From Methylophaga sulfidovorans (GTDB lineage: Bacteria; Pseudomonadota; Gammaproteobacteria; Nitrosococcales; Methylophagaceae): a stretch of DNA of 64,000 nt. The notes under the pieces are model-generated. The model was not told the DNA's origin. It ran no database searches and was given only the letters and a program-made list of their open reading frames with translations. Location of the stretch: NCBI RefSeq assembly GCF_900114205.1, contig NZ_FOSH01000003.1, positions 1-64,000 of the forward strand, read 5' to 3'. The position numbers were made by a program, and so were the translations under genes. Numbering within the stretch: the stretch's first letter is position 1; every line of letters starts with the position of its first letter. Of the stretch, positions 1 to 8,696 are shown in pieces.

Positions 1-46
1 CAATTAATCGCTGTTGCTTGTACCAGCTCAATCGGCTTTTTCTCAT
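1..46 (-). CDS. IS1595-family transposase, first 15 codons only
   Basis: Reading the minus strand from the ATG at 44-46 gives MRKSRLSWYKQQRLI, which matches the start I know from IS1016/IS1595-type DDE transposases. The rest of the gene lies left of the window. The family is recalled, not searched; the fragment is short but distinctive, and the terminal-repeat-like end at 77-87 agrees with it. Confidence 0.6.
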   Translation of the reverse strand, partial: MRKSRLSWYKQQRLI

Positions 47-87
47 GCTCAGATAATACCTTTTTAAGTATTATCTGGATCAGCCCC
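1..87 (-). mobile_element. End of an IS1595-family (IS1016-like) insertion sequence, cut by the window edge
   Basis: The minus strand begins at 87 with GGGGCTGATCC, which resembles the terminal inverted repeat of IS1595/IS1016-type elements. It then carries a perfect 9-bp inverted repeat (51-59 and 68-76) and a transposase start codon at 46. The AT-rich octamer TAAATTTA at 88-95 would fit an 8-bp target duplication. The other end lies outside the window, so neither the duplication nor completeness can be confirmed. Confidence 0.6.
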
Positions 88-97
88 TAAATTTATT

Positions 98-123
98 AAT
101 TCACTTATCATATTAAGTGAATT
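98..123. promoter_or_regulatory. Perfect 10-bp palindrome upstream of the WYL regulator (likely operator)
   Basis: AATTCACTTA at 98-107 is repeated exactly inverted (TAAGTGAATT) at 114-123 with a 6-nt spacer. It lies 12 bp before the ATG of the WYL regulator. It has the shape of a dimer binding site, so autoregulation is the simplest reading. No T-tract follows it, so it is not a terminator. Confidence 0.5.
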
Positions 124-135
124 TTGGGAGACCTC

Positions 136-1098
136 ATGGACATAGAGAGAGTCTTTGCATTACATAAGTTTTTCTCCTGCCGACGTTATCCGGCGCCGTT
201 AGATGACATTCTCGATCATTTAGACATCAGCAAAAATACCTTTCATATTGCGCGTAACTTCATGTGTGATGTATTAGGGGCACCGATAAAGAATCAAAGA
301 GGTTTGGGGTATTTCTATGATCTGCAAGAGGATGAAACATATGAATTACCTGGACTTTGGTTTAGCGGAAAGGAGATTGTTTCTCTCGCCATATTGGAAC
401 AGTTAAACGAAACGCTTCAGCCTGAAGTTATCAAACAACTATTGCAGCCGATTTCAGAGCGGCTCAAACAACTGCTACAAAAGCAGAATATCACCCAGCA
501 AGACTGGCAAAACCGGATTAAGGTTGCCAGCCAATGGCAACGACTTTGTGAACCCGAGCATTTTGCCAATGTGGCACATGCACTGCTTACCCGGCAACAA
601 CTTGAAATTGACTATTGGCACTGGCGAACAGGTGCCACCAACAAACGTATTATCAGCCCACAACGTTTGATTTATTACCGTGATAACTGGTACCTCGATG
701 CATGGTGTCATCAAAAACAGGCATTACGTACCTTTCTGCTAGATGCCATTCGTCAGGCTAATCAGCTTGAATTTACTGCGGTAAGTATTGAGGCCAAACA
801 GCTCGATGCCCATGTTATGCCTGGTTATGGCATTTTTTCCGGACAAGTGCAGGGTATAGCTCAACTAAAATTTTCTGCAAAAATTTCCAGACGCGTCAGC
901 CGTGAAAGCTGGCATCCTAATCAACTCAGTGAGTGGACTGATGCCGGAGAGTACCTGTTGTCAATCCCATATAGTGATACCCGTGAACTGGTGCGAGACA
1001 TACTGCATTTTGGCAGTGATATTGAAGTGCTTACGCCCGAAACACTTCGACATGAAATAAAACATGAACTGGAAATAACATTAAAAAAATATGTGTAA
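136..1098 (+). CDS. WYL-domain HTH transcriptional regulator heading the cas operon
   Basis: This 320-aa protein has an N-terminal winged-helix/HTH region (about residues 1-65) and a WYL ligand-sensing domain (about residues 150-215) that contains the literal Trp-Tyr-Leu triplet in RDNWYLDAWC. WYL proteins are often transcription factors linked to CRISPR-Cas and other defence loci, where they are thought to sense nucleotides. The start is placed at the ATG at 136 because GGGAG lies 5 nt upstream; a TTG at 124 is the longer alternative. It is 60 bp upstream of cas3 on the same strand and is probably its regulator. The palindrome at 98-123 may be its own operator. Confidence 0.85.
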   Translation: MDIERVFALHKFFSCRRYPAPLDDILDHLDISKNTFHIARNFMCDVLGAPIKNQRGLGYFYDLQEDETYELPGLWFSGKEIVSLAILEQLNETLQPEVIKQLLQPISERLKQLLQKQNITQQDWQNRIKVASQWQRLCEPEHFANVAHALLTRQQLEIDYWHWRTGATNKRIISPQRLIYYRDNWYLDAWCHQKQALRTFLLDAIRQANQLEFTAVSIEAKQLDAHVMPGYGIFSGQVQGIAQLKFSAKISRRVSRESWHPNQLSEWTDAGEYLLSIPYSDTRELVRDILHFGSDIEVLTPETLRHEIKHELEITLKKYV

Positions 1099-1158
1099 GT
1101 CTCAGGATTTAGGACTTAAGCCTGAGAAGATGGCAATATCAAAATTGGAAATATAATT

Positions 1159-3858
1159 GTGACTGACATACCTGCTTATTTTCGTTATTGGGGCAAAGCC
1201 AAAAAAGATCCTGAACAATCAGGCCCAGCCTACCACTTGTTGCCTTATCATTGTCTGGATGTAGCGGCGGTGGGATTTTGGCTGTTAGAGCCCGATAAAG
1301 AACTCTGCCAACGCTTGGCTTCACGGTTGTCTCTATCGCCAGAATGGCTACAGCAATTTTTTGTATTCTGTTTAATGCTTCATGACCTCGGGAAATTTTT
1401 GAGAGGATTTCAAGGTTTGGTTCCTCATATGTCACCCAAATTGGTAGAGCCTGACTCACGCTGTGATTATCTGGTGCGTCATGATGCATTGGGGATTGGT
1501 TTGTGGATAAAAGTACTTGAAAAACAGCTTGAAGATCTGATTTCTAAACATGAGCTTTCTTTGCTGAGGCCTTGGCTTGAGATTGTTTTTGGGCATCATG
1601 GGCAACCACTGGAAACTAGCAAGGCCAAAAAGGCTGTACGCAGCCATAGTCTGGAAGAGGATGAAATAGCAGCAGAAGCGTTTGTTCGAGCAGTTATCAA
1701 CGAATGGATGCCTGATCTAGAACCTCTTGAAGCCATAGATAAAAGTAGCTTTAAACTCGCTTCGTGGCAGTTGGCTGGGGTTGCTGTTTTAGCTGACTGG
1801 TTAGGCTCGGATCAACAACATTTTCTCTATAGCGATACGGAAACCTCACTAACAACATACTGGCAATCGGTGGCTCTTCCATCTGCTGAACAGGCATTGG
1901 CATCGGCTGCCTTTTTACCCAAAAGCATTCGTCCCTTTAATTCAATAACCGATCAATTTGATTTTATTACTTCGCCGACACCGCTACAGAACTATGCGCA
2001 GACAGTTGCATTAGAAGCGGAACCGCAGCTGTTTATTTTAGAAGATGTGACTGGTGCGGGGAAAACAGAAGCCGCAATGGTTCTTGTGCATCGGTTGATG
2101 GCTCAGGGGGTAGCAAAAGGGCTTTATGTTGGCTTGCCGACTATGGCAACTGCCAATGCTATGTATGAACGTTTATCAAAAAGCTACCAGTCATTGTATG
2201 GTGACGAAGTGTTACCTTCAATCGTCTTGGCTCATGGGGCCAGCAAGCAGTCGGAAGCATTTCAGCAGAGCATCAACTTGAGTGAACAACTGACAGATAA
2301 GCAGTACGACCACGACGATGTATCTGCCAGTGCATATTGTAATCAGTGGCTGGCGGACAGTCGTAAGAAAGCACTGCTGTCAGATGTTGGAGTTGGCACA
2401 ATTGATCAAGCATTATTAGGTGTTTTGCCGGCTCGACATCAATCTCTGCGATTATTGGGATTGGCCGATAAAGTATTACTGGTTGATGAAGTTCATGCTT
2501 TTGATCCATACATGCAGCGATTATTGGAATCTTTGATTCAAGCTCATGCTGCTCAGGGTGGATGCACTATTTTATTATCTGCAACATTGCCATTTTCATC
2601 TCGCCAGCGTTTTGTTCAAGCCTTTCAGTTGGGTGGAGGCTGGAATATCAATGAACAGAGGCTTCCGGTTATTCAAGAAAAAGATGCCTATCCTTTAGTT
2701 ACACAAGTTAGGCAAGGAGTTATCAAAGAAGAAGCCGTTGAAACACGCCAGTCTGTTTGCCGAACAGTAAAGATGAGCAGACTACCTGATGAAAATGAGG
2801 TAATGGAGAAAATCAAAACTGCAGTGGAGCAGGGACAATGTGTCTGTTGGATAAGAAATACAGTCAAAGATGCCCGTGAAAGCTACCAGAGATTAACGGA
2901 TGAAGAATGGCTTGCCAAGGATAAGCTGACACTATTCCACAGTCGTTATGCCATGATTGATCGGCAAGCTATTGAACGGGATGTGTTAGCACGGTTTGGG
3001 AAAGAGTCAGCTCAAGTAGAACGGGACGGCCAAGTGTTAATCGCAACTCAGGTGGTTGAGCAAAGTCTTGATTTGGATTTTGATGTCATGATTACCGATT
3101 TGGCTCCCATTGATTTGATTATACAGCGTGCGGGTCGTTTACAAAGGCACACTCGTGATAGCACTGGCAATGTAATCAGTGGCTCTGAACAACGTGCTAC
3201 ACCTTGTTTGTATGTGTTATCACCCGATCCCGAGTTGGTGGAAAATTCACAATGGCTCACGCAGACCCTTCCAGGAACGGCATATGTTTACCCAGATATT
3301 GGTAAGTTGTGGCGGAGTATTTTGCAGTTGCAAAAACGAGGTAGTTTTACCATGCCAACTGATGCCAGAGATTTGATCGAGTCAGTATATGGGATAGATG
3401 CTGTTGATATTCCTGAATATCTAGAGCACGCCTCAATGGAAGCTTTCGCTGAACAGAAAGTTCAGCGAAGTATGGGGGAATTTAACCTGCTTTGTATGGA
3501 GCGTGGCTATAGCTACAAAAGTGCAGCTCACAACAGTGGCTGGGATGAGGATATTCATATACCCACTCGCTTAGGTGCAGAGACAGTGGATGTTGTGTTG
3601 GTAAAAGAAGTGGAGGGCAAGTTACAACCCTATGCAGATAGCGGTGCTTATCTCTGGGCGCTGAGCCAAATCAAAATACCTAAAGCTGAGTGGAAAAAGG
3701 CTGAAAAGCTGATTTCCCCTGAATGGAAGCAAAGGATAGATACGCTTAAAGAGCAGGTGTCGGCGCTAAAGTGGCTAGAAATCTGGCCATTGGTAGCTGA
3801 ATTGCAGTCTGTTTATGATGAAAAAGATGGTTGGAATTTTGGGAAGGAGGCGTTATGA
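1159..3858 (+). CDS. cas3: CRISPR-associated nuclease/helicase Cas3 (type I-E)
   Basis: This 899-aa protein is recruited by Cascade and degrades target DNA. An N-terminal HD nuclease domain is visible: His31, the HD pair at 75-76 (MLHDLGKF), GHHG at 145-148 and LADWLGSD near 213. It is followed by a superfamily 2 helicase: Walker A with Lys302 in TGAGKT, DEVH at 443-446, SAT at 474-476 and QRAGRLQRH in motif VI. Length and domain order are those of a full type I-E Cas3. It starts at GTG and its TGA overlaps the cse1 ATG (ATGA), so translation is coupled. Confidence 0.95.
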   Translation: MTDIPAYFRYWGKAKKDPEQSGPAYHLLPYHCLDVAAVGFWLLEPDKELCQRLASRLSLSPEWLQQFFVFCLMLHDLGKFLRGFQGLVPHMSPKLVEPDSRCDYLVRHDALGIGLWIKVLEKQLEDLISKHELSLLRPWLEIVFGHHGQPLETSKAKKAVRSHSLEEDEIAAEAFVRAVINEWMPDLEPLEAIDKSSFKLASWQLAGVAVLADWLGSDQQHFLYSDTETSLTTYWQSVALPSAEQALASAAFLPKSIRPFNSITDQFDFITSPTPLQNYAQTVALEAEPQLFILEDVTGAGKTEAAMVLVHRLMAQGVAKGLYVGLPTMATANAMYERLSKSYQSLYGDEVLPSIVLAHGASKQSEAFQQSINLSEQLTDKQYDHDDVSASAYCNQWLADSRKKALLSDVGVGTIDQALLGVLPARHQSLRLLGLADKVLLVDEVHAFDPYMQRLLESLIQAHAAQGGCTILLSATLPFSSRQRFVQAFQLGGGWNINEQRLPVIQEKDAYPLVTQVRQGVIKEEAVETRQSVCRTVKMSRLPDENEVMEKIKTAVEQGQCVCWIRNTVKDARESYQRLTDEEWLAKDKLTLFHSRYAMIDRQAIERDVLARFGKESAQVERDGQVLIATQVVEQSLDLDFDVMITDLAPIDLIIQRAGRLQRHTRDSTGNVISGSEQRATPCLYVLSPDPELVENSQWLTQTLPGTAYVYPDIGKLWRSILQLQKRGSFTMPTDARDLIESVYGIDAVDIPEYLEHASMEAFAEQKVQRSMGEFNLLCMERGYSYKSAAHNSGWDEDIHIPTRLGAETVDVVLVKEVEGKLQPYADSGAYLWALSQIKIPKAEWKKAEKLISPEWKQRIDTLKEQVSALKWLEIWPLVAELQSVYDEKDGWNFGKEAL

Positions 3859-5465
3859 ACTTGATTGAAGATGCATGGATACCTGTTGTTCGACAGGATG
3901 GCACAAAAGAAAAAATTGCACCGTGGCAAATAGTTGAAATCGATAATCCGGTTATTGATATTGTCGCTCCACGAGCTGATTTTTATGGCGCGATGTACCA
4001 GCTCTTAATCGGCTTGTTGCAAACAATTCTCCCCCCTATTGATGAAGATGAATGGTTTCAGTATTCGGTAAGCCCTTCGAGTGAAGATGAAGTAAAGGAA
4101 AAATTTGGAAGGTTTTCGGGTGCTTTTGAGTTCAGTAAAAAATCAGGTCCTAGATTCTTACAAGATTTTGATTCGTTGGGTGGAGAGCTAAAAGGTGTTG
4201 CCTCGTTATTGATCGAAGCTCCAGGAGGAAAGACATTAAAAGACAATCTCGATCATTTTGTAAAAGGTGGGCAAGTTGAAAAAATCTGCGAATCTTGTGC
4301 TGCCATTGCGTTATTTACCTTGCAAACAAATGCCCCCTCCGGTGGTGTTGGGCATCGTGTGGGGTTAAGGGGTGGTGGGCCGATGACTACCTTGGTGATG
4401 CCTCAATCAGACCACGCTACTCTTTGGCAAAAGCTGTGGCTTAACATCCTGCCACAAGAGGACTTTTCTTCGGCTTCGAATGGATTGAATTCGTTGATAT
4501 TCCCTTGGCTGGCACCTACCCGAATTTCTGATAAAACTGGTGTTAATACAACACCAGAGGACGTTAACCCTTTGCAAATGTACTGGGGAATGCCTCGTCG
4601 TATTCGTTTTGATTTCGATAACTTACAGACAGGATGTTGCGATATATGTGGCGAAAAAAACGAACATTTGCTTAGTCATTTCGAAACGAAAAACTATGGC
4701 ATTAACTATGAAGGACCCTGGGTGCATCCGCTTACACCTTATCGCATTGATCCAGAAAACAAAGAACCACCTTTAAGCCTGAAAGGTCAGCAAGGTGGCT
4801 TGGGGTATCGCCACTGGTTAGGTTTTGTCTGGCAGGATGACAGTAATGGTGACAGGGCGGCAAGAGTGATACGTTCCTTTAACGAAGAAAAAATTGAGCT
4901 GCTTCAATATCAAGGAAAAGACGTTATAGATGTGGCTCGTCTGTGGTGCTTTGGCTACGACATGGACAACATGAAAGCACGTTGTTGGTATGAGCAGAAG
5001 ATGCCACTTATTTATGTTGATAAAGACTATCGTGAGGAATTTGTAAGCTTTGTACAGAGTATGGTTCAGAGCGCCAAGGAGGTGGTTTCTACATTGCGTG
5101 GTCAGATAAAACAAGCCTGGTTTTCCCGGCCTAAAGACGCCAAAGGCGATACCTCAATGATTGATTATGATTTTTGGCAGGCAACAGAGGCGGACTTTTA
5201 CAAGCAACTTTATGTGTTGTCTGCTCAACCAGCTCATACCCGTTTTATGCCGCCGGATGTGGCAAAGCAGTGGGTTAATAAGATAAGGAACGCGGCATTT
5301 GAGGTTTTTGACTACTGGGTTATGGAAGGCGATACAGAAGATATGGATATGAAACGGATTACTCGGGCCCGTACAGATTTGAATAAAAAACTCTACTCAA
5401 TAAAGTCTTTGAAATCATTAGATCAGTCAGCCGTGATGAAGGATAAGGAGGTGGCCAATGGCTAA
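3855..5465 (+). CDS. casA: Cascade large subunit Cse1/CasA (type I-E)
   Basis: This 536-aa protein is the large subunit that recognises the PAM and recruits Cas3. Position directly after cas3 and before cse2, size, and the N-terminal pattern (MNLIEDAWIPVVRQDG) are typical of Cse1. A CCDICGE segment near residue 265 carries closely spaced cysteines, as in many CasA proteins. The start at 3855 is chosen because AAGGAGG lies 5 nt upstream; the longer reading from 3831 has no such site. Its end overlaps the cse2 start by 8 nt. Confidence 0.94.
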   Translation: MNLIEDAWIPVVRQDGTKEKIAPWQIVEIDNPVIDIVAPRADFYGAMYQLLIGLLQTILPPIDEDEWFQYSVSPSSEDEVKEKFGRFSGAFEFSKKSGPRFLQDFDSLGGELKGVASLLIEAPGGKTLKDNLDHFVKGGQVEKICESCAAIALFTLQTNAPSGGVGHRVGLRGGGPMTTLVMPQSDHATLWQKLWLNILPQEDFSSASNGLNSLIFPWLAPTRISDKTGVNTTPEDVNPLQMYWGMPRRIRFDFDNLQTGCCDICGEKNEHLLSHFETKNYGINYEGPWVHPLTPYRIDPENKEPPLSLKGQQGGLGYRHWLGFVWQDDSNGDRAARVIRSFNEEKIELLQYQGKDVIDVARLWCFGYDMDNMKARCWYEQKMPLIYVDKDYREEFVSFVQSMVQSAKEVVSTLRGQIKQAWFSRPKDAKGDTSMIDYDFWQATEADFYKQLYVLSAQPAHTRFMPPDVAKQWVNKIRNAAFEVFDYWVMEGDTEDMDMKRITRARTDLNKKLYSIKSLKSLDQSAVMKDKEVANG

Positions 5466-5997
5466 CAGGCGTTATATTAGTGAAGCAGATGCAGAAAAAT
5501 TAAAAAGCTGGTGGTCGTGGCTAGATGAAAACCGTGGAGATCGGGCATCTTTGCGGAGGGCTGAAAACCCCGATGATATTTTACTAACGCCTGCTTTTGC
5601 CCATTTTTTGCAGCAAATGCCCTCACGTTGGACTGCTGGCGAAGCGGTCTTGCCCATAACAGATGCAGCCATGGTGGCTGCTGTTCTCTCACGGGTAAAA
5701 AATCTAGATGACAGCAAGTCCTTTGCAAAAGCACTGGCATCCCCTAAAGAGGGCGGTTCAAAAGCTGTTATGTCAGAACTGCGTTTTCAGCAGTTGCAAA
5801 AAAGCCGCACACCAGAAGATTTTTTTCGTCGGGTTTGTCGTGCTGTTGCGTTATTAAATGGCAAGGCCAATATTGCTGACCTGGCAGATTCGATTCTGCA
5901 TTGGTTACATGAATTCCGTACCGCACCAGCTAGTAAACCTCAACAACGCCTGGCAGTGAAATGGGCCAGCGAATATTACTCAGTCTATAAAGATTAA
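5458..5997 (+). CDS. casB: Cascade small subunit Cse2/CasB (type I-E)
   Basis: This 179-aa helical protein contributes the small-subunit belly of Cascade, which holds the non-target strand. The assignment rests on length (CasB proteins are usually 160-200 aa), on position between cse1 and cas7e, and on conserved-looking segments such as SWWSWLDENRGDRASLRRA near the N-terminus. The ATG overlaps the end of cse1 (ATGGCTAA), which indicates coupled translation. Confidence 0.92.
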   Translation: MANRRYISEADAEKLKSWWSWLDENRGDRASLRRAENPDDILLTPAFAHFLQQMPSRWTAGEAVLPITDAAMVAAVLSRVKNLDDSKSFAKALASPKEGGSKAVMSELRFQQLQKSRTPEDFFRRVCRAVALLNGKANIADLADSILHWLHEFRTAPASKPQQRLAVKWASEYYSVYKD

Positions 5998-6017
5998 CTG
6001 TATCAAGGAGCACGATA

Positions 6018-7079
6018 ATGAGCCGTTTTCTTCAATTACATTTGTTAACTTCTTACCCACCTGCCAATCTGAACCGTGATGATATGGGCCGTCCAAAAAC
6101 GGCAAAGATGGGTGGCACAGATCGCTTACGGGTGTCGTCACAAAGTCTGAAACGCAACTGGCGAACATCTGAGCTGTTTCAGTCTGCCTTAGCCGGACAC
6201 TTGGGTACGCGTTCAAAAATATTGGGCATTAAGATCTATGAAAAGCTAATCGGGGCTGATATTGCCGAGAAGAAAGCACGTCAATGGGCTCAAGAAATTT
6301 CTGGTCAATTCGGAAAGATGAAAAAAGTTGATAAGAGTGACCCTAATGCAGATCTTGAAATAGAACAACTGGTTCATATCAGTTTGTCAGAACAGCAAGC
6401 GATTGATGATTTGGTGGCTACCTTGATCACTGAAGAGCGTGAACCCACTAAAGAAGAATTAGAGTTACTGCGAAAAGAGGATATGTCGGTGGATATCGCT
6501 TTGTTTGGTAGAATGTTGGCATCTAAACCTGCCTTTAATGTTGATGCTGCTTGCCAAGTAGCACATGCGATTTCTGTTCACCCTGTTGTGATTGAAGACG
6601 ACTATTTCACTGCTGTTGATGATTTAAACGATCACAGTGAAGATGCTGGCGCCGCCCATATTGGTGAAACGGGGTTTGCGGCTGGCCTGTTTTATTCCTA
6701 TATCTGCATCAATAAAGAACAATTGGTTGAGAACCTGAATGGTGATGAAGCATTGGCTAATAAGGCGATTTCTGCATTGACTGAAGCTGCTGTAAAAGTT
6801 GCACCGGAAGGAAAACAAAATAGTTTTGCCAGTCGGGCTTACGCTTCCTATGTATTGGCTGAAAAGGGCGAACAACAACCTCGATCGTTATCAGTGGCTT
6901 ATCTGAAACCTGTTAGTAAAAATGCTGAAGATTATGGTGATGAGGCGATTAAAGCTTTGAAAAAACAATGTGATAATTTCGATACTGTCTATGGTGATTG
7001 TGCAGATGCTCGCTACGATATGAATGTCCCAGAAGGCAAAGGAAGTTTAAAAGAGTTGCTTGCTTTTATTTCCGAGTAA
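6018..7079 (+). CDS. casC: Cascade backbone subunit Cas7e/CasC (type I-E)
   Basis: This 353-aa protein forms the six-copy backbone that binds the crRNA spacer. The N-terminus (LQLHLLTSYPPANLNRDDMG, then RLRVSSQSLKRNWR) is the signature of type I-E Cas7. A good site, AAGGAG, lies 9 nt before the ATG. It is 20 bp downstream of cse2 and 10 bp upstream of cas5e, within one operon. Nothing looks disrupted. Confidence 0.95.
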   Translation: MSRFLQLHLLTSYPPANLNRDDMGRPKTAKMGGTDRLRVSSQSLKRNWRTSELFQSALAGHLGTRSKILGIKIYEKLIGADIAEKKARQWAQEISGQFGKMKKVDKSDPNADLEIEQLVHISLSEQQAIDDLVATLITEEREPTKEELELLRKEDMSVDIALFGRMLASKPAFNVDAACQVAHAISVHPVVIEDDYFTAVDDLNDHSEDAGAAHIGETGFAAGLFYSYICINKEQLVENLNGDEALANKAISALTEAAVKVAPEGKQNSFASRAYASYVLAEKGEQQPRSLSVAYLKPVSKNAEDYGDEAIKALKKQCDNFDTVYGDCADARYDMNVPEGKGSLKELLAFISE

Positions 7080-7089
7080 GGAGACGGCT

Positions 7090-7887
7090 ATGGAATATTT
7101 GGTCTTCAGACTGTATGGATCTATGGCGAGTTGGGGGGAGATTGCTGTTGGTGAAATGCGACATAGCAGCAATTATCCCAGCAAGTCGGCTATTGTTGGT
7201 TTACTCGGAGCGGCTCTTGGTCTTCGGCGGGAAAATGATGATGCACATATGAATCTGACGAATACGTATCAGCAAGCTGTTAAGGTGCTGAGTGCTGGAC
7301 GGTTGTTGAAAGACTACCATACGGCGCAAGCGCCAGATTCTGTTGGTAAATTTCATTATCGAACTCGACGTGATGAAATCGTGACCGGACATGAACGTTT
7401 GGGGACCGTATTATCCACTCGTGAATATTACGTTGATGCTCAAGCCGTGGTGGCAATACGAGCAAATGAACAGGCTAAGTGGCCGTTGGCTGAACTACAG
7501 CAGGCTTTGCGTAATCCCAAGTTTCACCTTTATTTGGGCCGTAAATCATGCCCATTGGCGGCGCCGCTAGATCCAAAAATTATTGAAGCAGATGGTTTTT
7601 TGCGGGCGCTGGAAAACTATGCAGTTCAGCCACTGCTTTATAGCTCACCAGATAAACCTCTTCCAGAATGGATGAGTGAAACGCGTTGGTTACCACAGGA
7701 CTCCTTATCTCGCTATTACTGGGAAGGAAATATCAGTGATTTTGCCAAAGAGGAGGGTGGTTTTTCAAAACAACAAGTACAGCAATTAACGCGTCATGAT
7801 AAGCCGTTATCCCGTCAACGCTGGCAATTCCAACAACGTAAAGAATATTGCTGGATGAATGATGCCGATTTGGCTAAGGAGGCCTGA
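7090..7887 (+). CDS. casD: Cascade subunit Cas5e/CasD (type I-E)
   Basis: This 265-aa RAMP-family protein caps the 5' handle of the crRNA in Cascade. The N-terminus (EYLVFRLYGSMASWGEIAVGE) and the SNYPSKSAIVGLLGAALGLRR segment are typical of CasD. The start at 7090 has AAGGAG 6 nt upstream; a longer reading from 7060 would run into cas7e and lacks a ribosome binding site. Its TGA shares a base with the cas6e ATG (TGATG). Confidence 0.94.
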   Translation: MEYLVFRLYGSMASWGEIAVGEMRHSSNYPSKSAIVGLLGAALGLRRENDDAHMNLTNTYQQAVKVLSAGRLLKDYHTAQAPDSVGKFHYRTRRDEIVTGHERLGTVLSTREYYVDAQAVVAIRANEQAKWPLAELQQALRNPKFHLYLGRKSCPLAAPLDPKIIEADGFLRALENYAVQPLLYSSPDKPLPEWMSETRWLPQDSLSRYYWEGNISDFAKEEGGFSKQQVQQLTRHDKPLSRQRWQFQQRKEYCWMNDADLAKEA

Positions 7888-8663
7888 TGTATCTTTCCAA
7901 AATCGCCTTGAACCCATCGATAGCACAGGAATCACAACTCGGATTGATTCTAAAAGATCGTAGTTACGGAATGCACCGTCTGTTATGGGATTTATTTGAA
8001 CAAGGAGAGCGCTTCTTATTTCGTGAAGAGAGCCAGAGAGAGCAATTGAGCGCGCCACGTAATCTTCCGCTTTACTATGTACTTTCAAAATCTGAACCAA
8101 AGCATGATTCACTGATATTTACTATTGAGTCAAAGCAGTTTCAGCCGTGTTTGTCTGACGGCGATCAATTGGCTTTTCGCTTACGAGCTAACCCAACGGT
8201 ATCGAAATCCCTGGAAGGGAAAAAGAACTCCGTTCGTCATGATGTGGTGATGAATGCGCAGTCAGAATGGTTAAAACAAGCGAATGAAAGTCGTGGCTTA
8301 CCCATTGAAGGGAGAAAAGGAGAACTGAAAAAGCGCTTGCTTACACATCAAGATTTTGTCGATACAAAAGGAAGGAAGTATCTCGATGAGGCGCTAAAAA
8401 ACGAAATGGATAATGCGGCAAAACACTGGTTATCAAGTCGTGGTGAAAATATGGGGTTTGTGCTTTCTGGAAAAAGTCTACAAGTAAGCAGTTACCGCTG
8501 GAATGCTCTTCCTGAAAAAGGACGACATGCTGGGTTTAGTAGTATGGATTACGAAGGTATTTTAACCGTCAGTGACCCCGATAGATTTATTGATCAACTT
8601 TATACAGGGTTTGGTCCAGCTAAAGCCTTTGGCTGCGGTTTGATGCTCATTCGTCGTTTATAA
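7887..8663 (+). CDS. casE: CRISPR pre-crRNA endoribonuclease Cas6e/CasE with an internal insertion
   Basis: Cas6e cleaves pre-crRNA in the repeat stem and stays bound to the 3' hairpin. Visible features are a probable catalytic His30 in GMHRLLWDLF, the RANPTVSK and KKNSVRHDVV segments, and the C-terminal glycine-rich loop GFGPAKAFGCGLMLIRRL. At 258 aa it is longer than common CasE proteins (about 200-225 aa). The extra length lies around residues 128-165, where WLKQANESRGLPIEGRKGEL followed by KKRLL resembles a SAP-type nucleic-acid-binding helix-turn-helix. It overlaps cas5e by one base. Confidence 0.92.
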   Translation: MYLSKIALNPSIAQESQLGLILKDRSYGMHRLLWDLFEQGERFLFREESQREQLSAPRNLPLYYVLSKSEPKHDSLIFTIESKQFQPCLSDGDQLAFRLRANPTVSKSLEGKKNSVRHDVVMNAQSEWLKQANESRGLPIEGRKGELKKRLLTHQDFVDTKGRKYLDEALKNEMDNAAKHWLSSRGENMGFVLSGKSLQVSSYRWNALPEKGRHAGFSSMDYEGILTVSDPDRFIDQLYTGFGPAKAFGCGLMLIRRL

Positions 8664-8696
8664 AATGGATGCGACTTTTTACTCAAGGACGAATAG

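Noticed and set aside
51-76. 9-bp inverted repeat as a terminator
   Set aside because: No T-tract follows on either strand; it lies within the IS end and is better read as part of that element.
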